Positions 8,174-17,379 are shown, numbered from the stretch's first letter. The stretch: 64,000 bases of DNA from Sphaerisporangium melleum (GCF_014646695.1 NZ_BMNT01000007.1:1382-65381), one strand, 5' to 3'. Notes: generated from the sequence alone by a model not told the origin. Numbers and translations: made by a program.

Positions 8174-10249
8174 ATGGCCGATGACCAGAAGAACCCGGAC
8201 GAGCCGCGTTTCCAGCGTCTCGGCGCCGCGAACTGGCTGCCCGAGGAGCGCAAGGTCGTCGAGCGCTACGAAGACCGCATCCGTGACCTGGAACGGCGGC
8301 TGGCCACGGCCGAGGCCAAGGCGGAGTACGCCCAGTGGCAGCTCTCGGCGACCAAGGCACAGCGGCCGTACCGCGTGAGCACCGCGCTGGCCGGCGTCAA
8401 GCGCCCGGCCAGGCTGGTGCGGCTGCCGCGCGACCTGTCCCAGGCCATGAAGCCGAAGAAGGCCCCGAAGCCGCCCGCGACGGTCACCGCCAGCGCCGCC
8501 GCCATCGACGCCGTGCTCGCGCACGCGCCCGAGGTGAAGATCCCCAACCTGGCCTGGCCGGACGGGCCGGTCAACCGCCCGGACCTCAAGGTCGCGGTCA
8601 TCCTGGACGACTTCTCCCGCATGGCGTTCAAGTACGAGTGGGATCAGATCGAGTTCGGGCTCAAGGACTGGCAGGAGATCTTCGCCGAGAAGCGTCCCGA
8701 CCTGCTGTTCTGCGAGTCGGCCTGGCACGGCAACCAGGGACGCTGGCGCTACCAGATGACCGGCACCAACGCCCCCAAGCAGGAGTTGCGCGACCTGGTC
8801 GCCTGGTGCCGCGAGCAGGGCATCCCCACGGTCTTCTGGAACAAGGAGGACCCGCCGAACTTCGACTTCTTCATCGACACCGCGAAGCTGTTCGACTACG
8901 TGTACACCTGCGACGGCGACATGGTGCCGAAATATCAGGAGATCCTGGGACATGACCGGGTGGGCGTGCTGCAGTTCGCCGCCCAGCCCCGGGTGCACAA
9001 CCCGATCCAGACCAAGCAGGGCCGGCCGTACGACGTCGTCTTCGCCGGCATGTACTTCCGCGACAAGCACCCCGAGCGGCGCGAGCAGATGGAGACCGTG
9101 ATCGCCCCCACCCGGGAGCTCGGCCTGCACATCTTCGCCCGCAACGAGAAGGCCGGCGACAAGTACGCCTGGCCCGAGGAGTACCGCCCGCACATCGTCG
9201 GCGAGCTGCCCTACGAGCAGATGCTCGCCGCGTACAAGATGTACAAGGTCTTCCTCAACGTGAACTCGGTGATCGACTCGCCCACCATGTGCGCGCGCCG
9301 CGTCTTCGAGCTGTCGGCGTGCTCCACCACCGTGCTGTCGGGCTGGTCACGGGCCATCCAGGACACCTTCGGGTCGCTCATCCCGATCGCCCACACCCAG
9401 GAAGAGGCCTACAACCAGGCGCTCTACCTGATCAACAGCCCCGAGCTGCGCGCCCGCCAGGCCCACCTGGCCATGCGCGAGGTCTTCGACAAGCACCTGT
9501 TCAGCCACCGCGTCGACCAGATCCTCACCGGCCTCGGCCGCCCGGTCGTCCAGCGCACCAAGAACGTCTCGATCGTCCTGCCCACCAACCGGGCCGGCCA
9601 GCTCGAACACGCCATCGCCCAGGTCGCCCGGCAGCGCCACCGCGACCTGGAGCTGATCCTCGTCCTGCACGGCCTGGACATCGACACCGAGGTCGTCCGG
9701 GACAAGGCCCTCGCCGCCGGCATCCCCGCCGTCAAGGTGCTCACCGCCGACCCCTCGCTCACCCTCGGCGAGGTGCTCAACCTCGGCATCGCCCAGGCCG
9801 ACGGCGAGTACATCGCCAAGATGGACGACGACAACCTCTACGGACACCACTACCTGTCCGACCTGCTGCGCGCCTTCGACTACGCCGACGCCGAGATGGT
9901 CGGCAAGGGCGCCCACTACACCTACTTCCCCGCCACCAACACCACGGTCATGCGCCTGCCCGGCCTGGAACACCGGTACGCCCACCTCGTGCAGGGCGCC
10001 ACGATCCTCGCCACGGCCGACCTGCTGCGCACGTACGCCTTCGAGGCGGTCAACGCCGGCGAGGACACCCGCCTGGTCCGCCGCTGCAAGGAGGACGGCG
10101 TCCGCATCTACTCGGCCGACCGCTTCAATTTCGTCTACATGCGCGGCGCCGACGCCTCGGCCCACACCTGGAAGGCCCAGGACTACAAACTCACCCGCAA
10201 CGCCCAATTCTGCTTCGTCGGCCACCCCGAAGCCCACGTCATGATCTGA
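8174..10249 (+). CDS. Two-domain glycosyltransferase (CgeB-like plus GT2)
   Basis: A 691-residue protein with two transferase modules. Residues 15-60 form a charged helix that could be a coiled coil (ERYEDRIRDLERRLATAEAK). Residues about 140-450 resemble the CgeB/DUF3880 group (VAVILDDFSRMAFKYEW at its start), with a glycosyltransferase group 1-like end. Residues about 470-691 form a GT2 domain (NVSIVLPTNRAGQLEHAI), with the metal-binding acidic cluster in YIAKMDDDNLYG. ATG at 8174 is chosen over an upstream in-frame start at 8048 because GAGGGAGCA precedes it. Such fusions can add two sugars in sequence during polymer or teichoic-type glycan synthesis. The actual sugars are unknown. Confidence 0.8.
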   Translation: MADDQKNPDEPRFQRLGAANWLPEERKVVERYEDRIRDLERRLATAEAKAEYAQWQLSATKAQRPYRVSTALAGVKRPARLVRLPRDLSQAMKPKKAPKPPATVTASAAAIDAVLAHAPEVKIPNLAWPDGPVNRPDLKVAVILDDFSRMAFKYEWDQIEFGLKDWQEIFAEKRPDLLFCESAWHGNQGRWRYQMTGTNAPKQELRDLVAWCREQGIPTVFWNKEDPPNFDFFIDTAKLFDYVYTCDGDMVPKYQEILGHDRVGVLQFAAQPRVHNPIQTKQGRPYDVVFAGMYFRDKHPERREQMETVIAPTRELGLHIFARNEKAGDKYAWPEEYRPHIVGELPYEQMLAAYKMYKVFLNVNSVIDSPTMCARRVFELSACSTTVLSGWSRAIQDTFGSLIPIAHTQEEAYNQALYLINSPELRARQAHLAMREVFDKHLFSHRVDQILTGLGRPVVQRTKNVSIVLPTNRAGQLEHAIAQVARQRHRDLELILVLHGLDIDTEVVRDKALAAGIPAVKVLTADPSLTLGEVLNLGIAQADGEYIAKMDDDNLYGHHYLSDLLRAFDYADAEMVGKGAHYTYFPATNTTVMRLPGLEHRYAHLVQGATILATADLLRTYAFEAVNAGEDTRLVRRCKEDGVRIYSADRFNFVYMRGADASAHTWKAQDYKLTRNAQFCFVGHPEAHVMI

Positions 10250-10385
10250 CCGGTACCCGGTCTCGCCCTTCCGGCTCTCTGATCCACACCCACCTCTGCC
10301 GTCCTCGCCTCTTGTCTCACCGAGATGACGGTGGAAGATTTGCCGTGTACGCAATCGGCAGTTTCCGATCGGAATGGTGCGGATC

Positions 10386-11072
10386 ATGCGGGTGATCGGG
10401 GCGGGGTTCGGGCGGACGGGGACGCTGACGCTGAAGACGGCGCTGGAGCGGCTGGGGCTCGGCCCCTGCCACCACATGACCGAGGTGCTCGGCGACCATC
10501 GGCAGATCAGGCGCTGGCTGGCCGTGGCCGAGAGCGGGCCGGCCGGGGTCGACTGGGACGACGTCCTCGCGGGCTACCGATCGTGCGTGGACTGGCCGGC
10601 CGCCGCGTACTGGCGGGAGCTGGCCACGTACTACCCCGAGGCCAAGGTCGTCCTGACCGTGCGCGACCCGCAGCGGTGGCTCGACAGCATGAACGCCACC
10701 ATCCTGACGCAGCGGCGGCGGGGCGACACGTGGCAGGGGAAGATGCTGGTGGGGCTGTCATCCCTGCTGGGCACCGATTTCGCCGCCTACACGCGCATGG
10801 TCAACAAGATCGTCGACGATCGCGAGTTCGATGGCCGGATGAGCGACCCCGACCACCTCGTCCAGAGGTTCCAGGCGCACATTGAAGAGGTCAAGGCGAC
10901 GATCCCGCCCGAGCGCCTGCTCGTCTTCGAGGCGCGCGAGGGGTGGGAGCCGCTGTGCGCGTTCCTCGGGGTGCCGGTGCCCGACGAGCCCTTCCCCCGG
11001 GTCAACGACGCCGCCGACTTCCACGCGCACGTCCGCTCCCGCGTCGGCCCCCTCCTCCTCCGCCGCGGCTGA
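10386..11072 (+). CDS. Sulfotransferase family protein
   Basis: A 228-residue P-loop protein of the sulfotransferase family, which uses PAPS to sulfate an acceptor. The 5'-phosphosulfate loop reads GAGFGRTGTLTLK at residues 4-16. The 3'-phosphate-binding segment is VVLTVRDPQRWLDSM. The family's late segment, with PFPRVNDAADF near the C terminus, is also present. ATG at 10386 fits the domain start and has GGAATGG upstream; an in-frame ATG at 10374 is possible. Small actinomycete members like this are often of unknown acceptor, and the gene stands alone. The nearby polysaccharide locus makes a glycan acceptor possible but unproven. Confidence 0.8.
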   Translation: MRVIGAGFGRTGTLTLKTALERLGLGPCHHMTEVLGDHRQIRRWLAVAESGPAGVDWDDVLAGYRSCVDWPAAAYWRELATYYPEAKVVLTVRDPQRWLDSMNATILTQRRRGDTWQGKMLVGLSSLLGTDFAAYTRMVNKIVDDREFDGRMSDPDHLVQRFQAHIEEVKATIPPERLLVFEAREGWEPLCAFLGVPVPDEPFPRVNDAADFHAHVRSRVGPLLLRRG

Positions 11073-11138
11073 CCGTTCGAGAAGCCGTTCCCCTGGCCAT
11101 GCCCCCGGCCGGGGTGCGGCCCCGAGCATGCCATGTGC

Positions 11139-11154
11139 GATCACCATTGTGATC
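11139..11154. promoter_or_regulatory. Small perfect palindrome upstream of the ATPase gene
   Basis: GATCAC-CATT-GTGATC lies in the 222-bp gap between the sulfotransferase and ATPase genes. The arms are perfect over 6 bp with a 4-bp spacer. It could be a regulator site or chance. No known binding consensus was matched. Confidence 0.25.
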
Positions 11155-11251
11155 TCAGCGCCGTGACGGGCCCCGCCGACTCCCGCGTGCCCGCGTAGTC
11201 GGCTGAAGCAGGTCATGAACTCCGGTCATTCAGCAGGCCGGCTAAGTACCA

Positions 11252-11285
11252 CTGGAGATAGTATCGCTGGCGATAGTATCTCCAG
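11252..11285. promoter_or_regulatory. Operator-like palindrome next to the DUF234 ATPase start
   Basis: A 34-bp inverted repeat with two mismatched pairs. It is built of two copies of GATAGTATC (11257-11265 and 11272-11280, 15 bp apart), each itself nearly palindromic. The inner TATCGC-TG-GCGATA (11262-11275) is perfect, and the outer arms are CTGGAGATA and TATCTCCAG. It ends only 9 bp before the GTG start and abuts the GGGGGA that would serve as ribosome-binding site. A bound repressor, or the folded mRNA, would block expression. It looks like a TetR/PadR-type operator, but no candidate regulator gene is adjacent. Confidence 0.6.
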
Positions 11286-11294
11286 GGGGACCAT

Positions 11295-12716
11295 GTGACC
11301 GAGTTCGTGGGCCGGGATGAGGAGATCGCGGCACTTCGGCGGATGCTCAATCGGGTGACCGGAGCCATCGGGCAGGCTCGGCCTGGGCAGTGCGTGCTCA
11401 TGCGCGGGCGCAGACGCATCGGCAAGTCCGCCCTCGCGGAGGAGTTCGTGCGCCGCAGCGGCCTGCCATCCCTGTACTTCACCGCCGCCCGGGCGAGCGC
11501 CGAACAGGAGTTGGAGCAGCTACTCTCCGACGTCGCGGCCTCCGACCTGGTCGACCGCGAGTTGTTCACCCAGACCGCTCCCGCCAACTGGAGCGGCGCA
11601 CTCCAGCGACTGGCGGACGCCGTGCCCGACGATGCACCGTCGGTACTGGTGATCGACGAAGTGCCATATCTGATGGAACGGGTCGACGCCTTCGAAGGGC
11701 TGCTCCAGCGGGCCTGGGATCGGTTCCTGAGCCGCAAACCCGTCCTGTTGCTCCTCATCGGCTCGGATCTGTCGATGATGGAGGCGCTCAACAGCTACGA
11801 GAGGCCGTTCCATCAACGAGGCACCGAGATGGTGGTCAAGCCGCTCAATCCAGCCGATATCCAGCAGATGCTCGACCTGGACGCCAAGGCCGCCTTCGAT
11901 GCGGCTCTCGTCACGGGTGGGCTTCCGCTGGTATGCGCGGAATGGCCGCGAGGAGCGTCGTTGTGGGAGTACCTCCACGACGCGCTGCTCAACCCCGTGT
12001 CGGCGCTGCTCGTCTCGGGGGAACGGACGCTGGCCGCCGAGTTCCCGGTACAGGCCATGCCCCGCGAGGTACTGGAGGCCATCGGCAGCGGCGAGCGGAC
12101 GTTCGTCAACATCGCTCGGGCGGCGGGCGGCATCTCGCACACGACCCTCACCCGGGCCACGGACACCCTCACGACCAAGGGCATCGTCACCTCGGAACTT
12201 CCACTGAGCACCCGCCCTTCCAAAGAACGCCGGTACCGGATCGGCGACCCCTACCTCCGGTTCTGGCTGTACTTCCTGCGCCCGCACATGGCGGAGATCG
12301 AGCGGCGCCGTGGTGATCTCACGCTACGGCGGATCGCCGCGGACTGGAGCAGCTGGCGCGGCAGGGCGATCGAACCCCTGGTACGCGAGGCCCTGGCCCG
12401 GCTGCTCCCCGATGGCGAGCTTCCGGCAGCGGAGGCGATCGGGGCCTACTGGACGCGGAGCACCGACGTCGAGCTGGACATCGTCGGCGCGGATCGCGCC
12501 CCGATCGCCAAGGAGCTGCGCTTCGCCGGATCGATCAAATGGCTGGAGAGCGCGTTCGACGACCATGACCTGCGGAAACTGATCCTGCACCGGGCGGCGC
12601 TCACCGATGCGCCGCTCCCCTTGGTCGCCGTGTCACGCAGCGGCGCCTCCTGTGGCGGTCTCGCCGCGTGCTACGGCCCCGAGGAACTCATCGCCGCGTG
12701 GCGGCGAAACGGCTGA
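11295..12716 (+). CDS. AAA-type ATPase with DUF234 C-terminal domain
   Basis: A 473-residue ATPase of the group first described in archaea. The P-loop is GRRRIGKS (residues 38-45) and the Walker B segment is SVLVIDEV (about 116-123). A winged-helix region follows near residues 255-300. The DUF234 part contains RIGDPYLRFWLYF (about 316-328). The end of the protein (ELDIVGADRAPIAKELRF) resembles the degraded nuclease-like fold of DUF234. The cellular role of this family is not established; proposals include DNA-associated and stress functions. The start is GTG, directly after a palindrome and GGGGGA. It is monocistronic, and GC is slightly lower than its neighbours. Confidence 0.82.
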   Translation: MTEFVGRDEEIAALRRMLNRVTGAIGQARPGQCVLMRGRRRIGKSALAEEFVRRSGLPSLYFTAARASAEQELEQLLSDVAASDLVDRELFTQTAPANWSGALQRLADAVPDDAPSVLVIDEVPYLMERVDAFEGLLQRAWDRFLSRKPVLLLLIGSDLSMMEALNSYERPFHQRGTEMVVKPLNPADIQQMLDLDAKAAFDAALVTGGLPLVCAEWPRGASLWEYLHDALLNPVSALLVSGERTLAAEFPVQAMPREVLEAIGSGERTFVNIARAAGGISHTTLTRATDTLTTKGIVTSELPLSTRPSKERRYRIGDPYLRFWLYFLRPHMAEIERRRGDLTLRRIAADWSSWRGRAIEPLVREALARLLPDGELPAAEAIGAYWTRSTDVELDIVGADRAPIAKELRFAGSIKWLESAFDDHDLRKLILHRAALTDAPLPLVAVSRSGASCGGLAACYGPEELIAAWRRNG

Positions 12717-13001
12717 CCGGCGCCGGCTCTCCGAGCAGCACGGACGCCGCCCGGCGTACGTCTTCTGGGCCTTCGCCGGCCGAGGCGGGAGCCGAGGGAC
12801 GGCCGGGATGTCCGCCGGTGGCCCCGCCGAGGGATCGGTGAGCTTATGCGATGGGTCTACCGGCCACCGACCGTACAAATCTCCCTTAAGGGGAATAGAA
12901 CCGGCGATGCACTCACTTTGTTACTTCCGTGATGGCACGTGCGCCATCGGCCCGCGCACGTCACCTCGATGCAGTTCCGAGCACAAGGAGGACGCGCCGG
13001 C

Positions 13002-14522
13002 GTGACGACGGTTACCACTTCAACGGGCATCGGTCTCAGGTCGGAGCGCGGTCGGGTACTGGCGGCCATCATGCTCTGTACGAGTCTGGTGGCACTCGAC
13101 AGCACGATCATCGCCACGGCCGTCCCCTCGGTCGTCAGCGACCTCGGCGGCTTCGCCCAGTTCCCCTGGCTGTTCTCCATCTACCTGCTCACCCAGGCGG
13201 TCACCGTCCCGCTGTACGGCAAGTTCGCCGACATCTTCGGCCGCAAACCGGTCATGTTCTTCGGGATCGCCGTCTTCCTCCTCGGCTCGGTGCTGTGCGG
13301 CGTGGCCTGGAACATGCCGGCCCTCATCGCCTTCCGCGCCCTGCAGGGCATCGGGGCCGGTGCCGTCCAGCCGATGAGCATCACCATGGTCGGCGACCTG
13401 TACTCCGTCGAGGAGCGGGCGCGGGTGCAGGGGTATGTGGCCAGCGTGTGGGGCGTGTCGGCCGTGATCGGCCCGACGCTCGGCGGCCTGTTCTCCGAGT
13501 ACCTCTCCTGGCGCTGGATCTTCTTCATCAACCTGCCCCTCGGCGCGGTCGCCGCCTGGATGCTGGCCCGCCGCTTCAAGGAGAAGATCACCCGGAGCAG
13601 CCACACGATCGACTACCTGGGGGCGGCCCTGCTCACCGTGGGGTCCTCGCTGATCATCCTCGGGCTGCTCGAAGGCGGCGTGGCCTGGGCATGGGCGTCC
13701 GCGCCGAGCCTGCTGATCTTCGGTGCCGGCCTGCTGCTGATCGTCGTGTTCGTCCTGGTGGAACGCCGGGCCTCCGAGCCGATCCTGCCGCTGTGGGTGT
13801 TCCGCCGCCGGGTCCTGGTCGGCGGCAACCTCGTCGGGCTGAGCGTCGGCGCCCTCATGATCGGCCTGACGTCGTACGTGCCGACCTTCACCGAGGGCGT
13901 GCTCGGCACCGGTGCCCTGGTGGCGGGCTTCGCCCTGGCCGCGCTCACCATCGGCTGGCCGCTCGCGGCGACACTGTCCGGCCGCATCTACATGCGCATC
14001 GGCTTCCGCGACACCGCGCTCATCGGCGCCGGAGTCGTCCTCGCCGGCGCGGTGATGTGCGCGCTCCTCGGCCGGAACGCGCAGGTCTGGCAGGTCGCGG
14101 CGGCGTGCTTCGTCGTCGGCGCCGGGCTCGGCCTGTCCTCCAGCCCCACGATGGTCGCCATCCAGTCGGTCGTCGGCTGGGACCGGCGCGGCGTGGTGAC
14201 CGCGACCAACATGTTCAGCCGCTCGATCGGCAGCGCCGTCGGCGCGGCCCTGCTCGGTGCGATCTCCAACGCCACCCTGGCCGATCGCTTCACCCACCCG
14301 CCGGCGGCCCTGGCCGGCAAGCTGCCGAGCAGCCTGGACGCCACCAGCCTCGTCCTCGGCGCACAGGGCCCTGGCGCCCAGAGCGCGACGGCGACCTTCG
14401 TCCGCGGCGCCCTGTACGACGCCAGCCACAACGTCTTCCTGACCGTGCTGGCGATCGCCGTGCTCAGCATCGGCGCCTTCCTGCTCATGCCACGGCGCAC
14501 CGAGCAGCTCACCTTCGACTGA
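13002..14522 (+). CDS. MFS drug exporter, DHA2 (EmrB/QacA) family
   Basis: A 506-residue inner-membrane transporter with about 14 hydrophobic helices, driven by proton antiport. The first helix contains the DHA2 pattern LVALDSTIIATAVPSVVSDL, and the loop motif A variant reads GKFADIFGRK. RALQGIGAGAVQPMS is motif B-like, and helix 5 carries the GPTLGG antiporter motif. GTG at 13002 is chosen because AAGGAGG lies 10 nt upstream; a longer frame from 12939 lacks this. No TetR or MarR regulator adjoins it, so its substrate (drug or secreted metabolite) cannot be inferred. Confidence 0.9.
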   Translation: MTTVTTSTGIGLRSERGRVLAAIMLCTSLVALDSTIIATAVPSVVSDLGGFAQFPWLFSIYLLTQAVTVPLYGKFADIFGRKPVMFFGIAVFLLGSVLCGVAWNMPALIAFRALQGIGAGAVQPMSITMVGDLYSVEERARVQGYVASVWGVSAVIGPTLGGLFSEYLSWRWIFFINLPLGAVAAWMLARRFKEKITRSSHTIDYLGAALLTVGSSLIILGLLEGGVAWAWASAPSLLIFGAGLLLIVVFVLVERRASEPILPLWVFRRRVLVGGNLVGLSVGALMIGLTSYVPTFTEGVLGTGALVAGFALAALTIGWPLAATLSGRIYMRIGFRDTALIGAGVVLAGAVMCALLGRNAQVWQVAAACFVVGAGLGLSSSPTMVAIQSVVGWDRRGVVTATNMFSRSIGSAVGAALLGAISNATLADRFTHPPAALAGKLPSSLDATSLVLGAQGPGAQSATATFVRGALYDASHNVFLTVLAIAVLSIGAFLLMPRRTEQLTFD

Positions 14523-14770
14523 CCGCACTCCGCGCGGGGGCCCGATTCCCGCCGAACGCATGGGCGTCACACCGCTGAAACCGGGTCGAGGGCGGTTTCC
14601 CCTCTGTCGTCCGCATGGCCGCCGTGCCGCTGGGAACGGTCACTGTGACAGGCGGGCCGGGTCCCCGGCCGTCCGCCCGTGCGGCGGCCGGTACGCTCGC
14701 CGGCTCGCGAGGGAGGGAACACCCCTGCGGGATGGAACAGCCACCATCCCGAGATGGGAGGGACACCACC

Positions 14771-15166
14771 ATGACGATCTCTCTCAACCACACGATCGTC
14801 CCCGCGCGCGACAAGCGGGCCTCGGCCGGCTTTCTCGCGGAGATCCTCGGCCTGCCCGTGGGCGAACCGGTGGGCCCGTTCATCCCGGTGCGCATCGGAG
14901 AGCTGACCACGCTCGACTTCGCCGACGTGGACTTCGCGACCAGGGGCGTCGGCGACATCGCCCCGCACCACTACGCGTTCGCCGTGAGCGAGGACGAGTT
15001 CGACCGGATCTTCGAGCGCATCGTTAAGGCCGGCCTCGACTACTACGCCGAGCCGCACGAGCCCAAGCGCCACGGCGAGATCAACACCTGGCGCGGCGGC
15101 CGCGCCGTCTACTTCGACGACCCCGACGGCCACATCATGGAAGTCCTAACCACCCCGGCCGAGTGA
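14771..15166 (+). CDS. VOC (glyoxalase/bleomycin-resistance fold) protein
   Basis: A 131-residue protein made of one vicinal-oxygen-chelate domain with two paired beta-alpha-beta units. It begins LNHTIVPARDKRASAGFLAE and ends YFDDPDGHIMEVLT, the usual closing strand whose Glu is a metal ligand. The ATG is preceded by GGGAGGGA. Members act as dioxygenases, isomerases or drug-binding proteins. Nothing here allows a choice. It is monocistronic, with 248 bp of non-coding sequence upstream. Confidence 0.85.
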   Translation: MTISLNHTIVPARDKRASAGFLAEILGLPVGEPVGPFIPVRIGELTTLDFADVDFATRGVGDIAPHHYAFAVSEDEFDRIFERIVKAGLDYYAEPHEPKRHGEINTWRGGRAVYFDDPDGHIMEVLTTPAE

Positions 15167-15285
15167 CCTGCGAGGGGCGGCGACGCGAACGGGAGAACCC
15201 CGGCCGCGGACGCGATGGGGGCGCCGCGTGAGGTGGGGTGGCCGAATAGCAGGTATTCGGGCTGGGAGCACGTCAGGATGTAGCC

Positions 15286-15738
15286 GTGGCACCGACTCAG
15301 CGAGCGATCCGGTTTGAAGAAGCCGTTCTCGACAAGCTTGGACGATTTGTAATGGACCATCCCGGCCTGTCGGTGCCCGCCGCGGTGAATATTCTTCTCG
15401 CCGAGGCGCTGCGGATGGAAGAGCATCCGGGAATCGCCTTTCGCACCGGCCCTTCGGGACGACGGGCGGTGACGATCAACGGCCCGGATGTATGGGAGAT
15501 CATCCGGGCGGTCCGGGTCACCCGGGAGGCGGAGAAGAGCGCCTCGCCTAAGGAGATCGCCGAGATGGTGACCGAGTTCTCGGGCGTCACCCCGCAGCAG
15601 ATCACGGCTGCGATCCGGTACCAGGCGGCGTACCCGGAGGAGATCGACGGGCTGATCGAGGCCGCCGAGGAGGCGGACAGGGCGGTGGTCGCCGCCGGCG
15701 GCCCATCGACTGGAGCCGGGGAGGTCGACCGGCCGTGA
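15286..15738 (+). CDS. RHH/DUF433-like antitoxin-type protein, orphan
   Basis: A 150-residue protein with a GTG start. Residues 6-42 (RFEEAVLDKLGRFVMDHPGL) resemble a ribbon-helix-helix or CopG-type DNA-binding unit. Residues about 47-125 resemble DUF433: the HPGI start, then ITAAIRYQAAYPEEIDGLI as its closing helix. DUF433 proteins are usually antitoxins paired with a PIN-like or DUF5615 toxin. No such partner is encoded on either side: a haemoglobin gene faces it downstream and a VOC gene lies upstream. It may be a solitary regulator or the relic of a toxin-antitoxin pair. Function is inferred only from these resemblances. Confidence 0.55.
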   Translation: MAPTQRAIRFEEAVLDKLGRFVMDHPGLSVPAAVNILLAEALRMEEHPGIAFRTGPSGRRAVTINGPDVWEIIRAVRVTREAEKSASPKEIAEMVTEFSGVTPQQITAAIRYQAAYPEEIDGLIEAAEEADRAVVAAGGPSTGAGEVDRP

Positions 15739-15747
15739 TGAGAAAGG

Positions 15748-15778
15748 GCCGAGGGACCTTGGGCGGCGGCCCCTCGGC
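15748..15778. terminator. Candidate bidirectional terminator
   Basis: The arms GCCGAGGG and CCCTCGGC (8 bp, 15-nt loop) lie between the convergent DUF433-like and haemoglobin genes. The position fits a shared terminator. There is no T-run, as is common in actinomycetes. Confidence 0.45.
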
Positions 15779-15833
15779 AAGGCCGGGTCGCGGGAGGTCG
15801 GTCCGCTGAGTGTGCTGCAGCGGAGGGGGTCGG

Positions 15834-16202
15834 TCAGGCGGCCGCCGGGGTCTGGACGATCTGCTCCTTGAGCGGGGCCAGGGCGGCGGCGATGGTGCCG
15901 ATGGTCTCCTCCGGGACGCCGCAGGCCGCGAGGGCGCCGGCCAGGTGGCCGACCACGGTGTCGAAGGCCTCGCCGGTGATGGCCAGGCCGGCGTGCGCCT
16001 GGTCCATGGTCTTGCCGCGGTACTCCTGGGGGCCGCCGAGCGCGGCGGCGACGAAGCTGCGCTGGTGCGCCTTGAGCTTGCCCATGTCGACGTTCTCGAA
16101 ATAGCTCGCCAAAGTGGGGTCGGCGATGACGCGGGTGTAGAACTCGTCGACGACCGCCGCGACCGCTTCCGCGCCCCCGACCTGATCGTAGATCGACGCC
16201 AT
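15834..16202 (-). CDS. glbN: Group I truncated haemoglobin
   Basis: A 122-residue haem protein with the two-on-two globin fold. Visible hallmarks are the N-terminal IYDQVGG, Phe21-Tyr22 (Tyr at position B10), HQRSFVAAALGGP covering the E helix, and the proximal His70 in AHAGLAI. Group I proteins bind O2 and NO and are linked to NO detoxification or redox sensing; that role is family knowledge. The start is ATG with GAGGAG upstream. It is transcribed alone, converging on the DUF433-like gene. About 225 bp upstream to the methyltransferase gene holds nothing I can name. Confidence 0.92.
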   Translation of the reverse strand: MASIYDQVGGAEAVAAVVDEFYTRVIADPTLASYFENVDMGKLKAHQRSFVAAALGGPQEYRGKTMDQAHAGLAITGEAFDTVVGHLAGALAACGVPEETIGTIAAALAPLKEQIVQTPAAA

Positions 16203-16428
16203 GTGGTCTCCTCCTCAACGTGGTACCGCCGCCGTTTGAGATGAGGATGACCATTGGCCGTTGCACCCCGGAAACAAAGGGGGCCGATTTCTGTAGCCGG
16301 TGTATCACCGAGTAGACATGCCGGTAACCCATGGCCGGCGTTATGGGACGATTAACCTCCTCTTTTCGGCAGATGTTGGGATGCCTTAATCAAGCGGAAA
16401 GCGGCGTGCCGTCCGCGGATAATGGAGA

Positions 16429-17244
16429 TCACACCGGAAGGCGGGCGACTCCGCCGATGATGGTCGGTTTGCTCAGGTCGATCTCGGCGTCCAGTTCGCT
16501 TTCCGGCCGCCAGGCGGACACCGGCACCAGACCGGGTGGGAGCAGTTCCATCCCGTCGAAGTAGCGGGCGATCTCCGCGTGGTCGCGCGGCTTGACCGAA
16601 CCGGTCGCCGTCTTGGTGTACACGGCGCGGACCTGCTGGTCCGTCCGGCTGCCGATCTCACCGGTGTAGCCGTGGGTGACGACCAGATGGCTTCCCGGGA
16701 CCATGACCTCGCGGAAGCGCGCGACGATCGAGGCCGCGGTCTCGTCGTCCGGGACGAAGTGCAGGATCGACACCATCAGGACGGCCACCGGCTGGGAGAA
16801 GTCGAGATGGCGCACGACGGCCGGGTCTTCGAGGATGTCGTCCGGGTCGTACATGTCACCCTGCACGACGATCGTGCGCCGGCTGTCGGCGAGCAGGGCG
16901 CGCGCGTGGGTGAGCACGATGGGGTCGTTGTCGACGTAGGCCACCTTGGCGTCCGGGATGACCTCGCGGGCGACCTGGTGGACGTTCTGCTGGGTCGGCA
17001 GCCCGGCGCCGATGTCGAGGAACTGCCGGATCCCCGACTCCGCCATCAGCCGCACCGCCCGGCCGAGGAACTCGCGGTTGGCCCGGGCGAGTTGCCGGAT
17101 GTTCGGCACCAGCGAAATCATCTTCTCGGCCGCTTCGCGATCGGACGCGAAATTGTCCTTGCCCCCAAGGTAGTAATCGTACATACGCGCCACACTCGGG
17201 ACAAAAGGATCGATCTCTCCCGTTAAACGCTCGTTACTCGTCAT
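16429..17244 (-). CDS. SAM-dependent methyltransferase, DUF574 family
   Basis: A 271-residue protein of the actinomycete-specific DUF574 (Methyltransf_19) family. It opens with PFVPSVARMYDYYLGGKDNF, the family's signature start. The SAM-binding motif is FLDIGAGLPTQQNVHQVA, and AYVDNDPIVLTHARALL forms the second strand. These genes occur in many copies in actinomycete genomes, and their substrates are unknown. The start is ATG with AAAGG upstream. It is divergent from the DUF5996 gene across 135 bp. Confidence 0.9.
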   Translation of the reverse strand: MTSNERLTGEIDPFVPSVARMYDYYLGGKDNFASDREAAEKMISLVPNIRQLARANREFLGRAVRLMAESGIRQFLDIGAGLPTQQNVHQVAREVIPDAKVAYVDNDPIVLTHARALLADSRRTIVVQGDMYDPDDILEDPAVVRHLDFSQPVAVLMVSILHFVPDDETAASIVARFREVMVPGSHLVVTHGYTGEIGSRTDQQVRAVYTKTATGSVKPRDHAEIARYFDGMELLPPGLVPVSAWRPESELDAEIDLSKPTIIGGVARLPV

Positions 17245-17379
17245 GCCCTCGCCTTTCGTCTGGGGCGATCTTACGATGGGCCCCTTCGGCGGACCCCCTG
17301 CCCTACATCACCGGTTTTCGTCTCGCGGAATCGGAGAGTCGCGCGCGGGCGTGGCGGGCCCGTGCGGCAGGCTGGTGCC

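Noticed and set aside
10248-10262. Hairpin GACCGG-TAC-CCGGTC at the end of the two-domain glycosyltransferase gene
   Set aside because: It has only 6 bp with a 3-nt loop and overlaps the stop codon. It is too weak to call a terminator.
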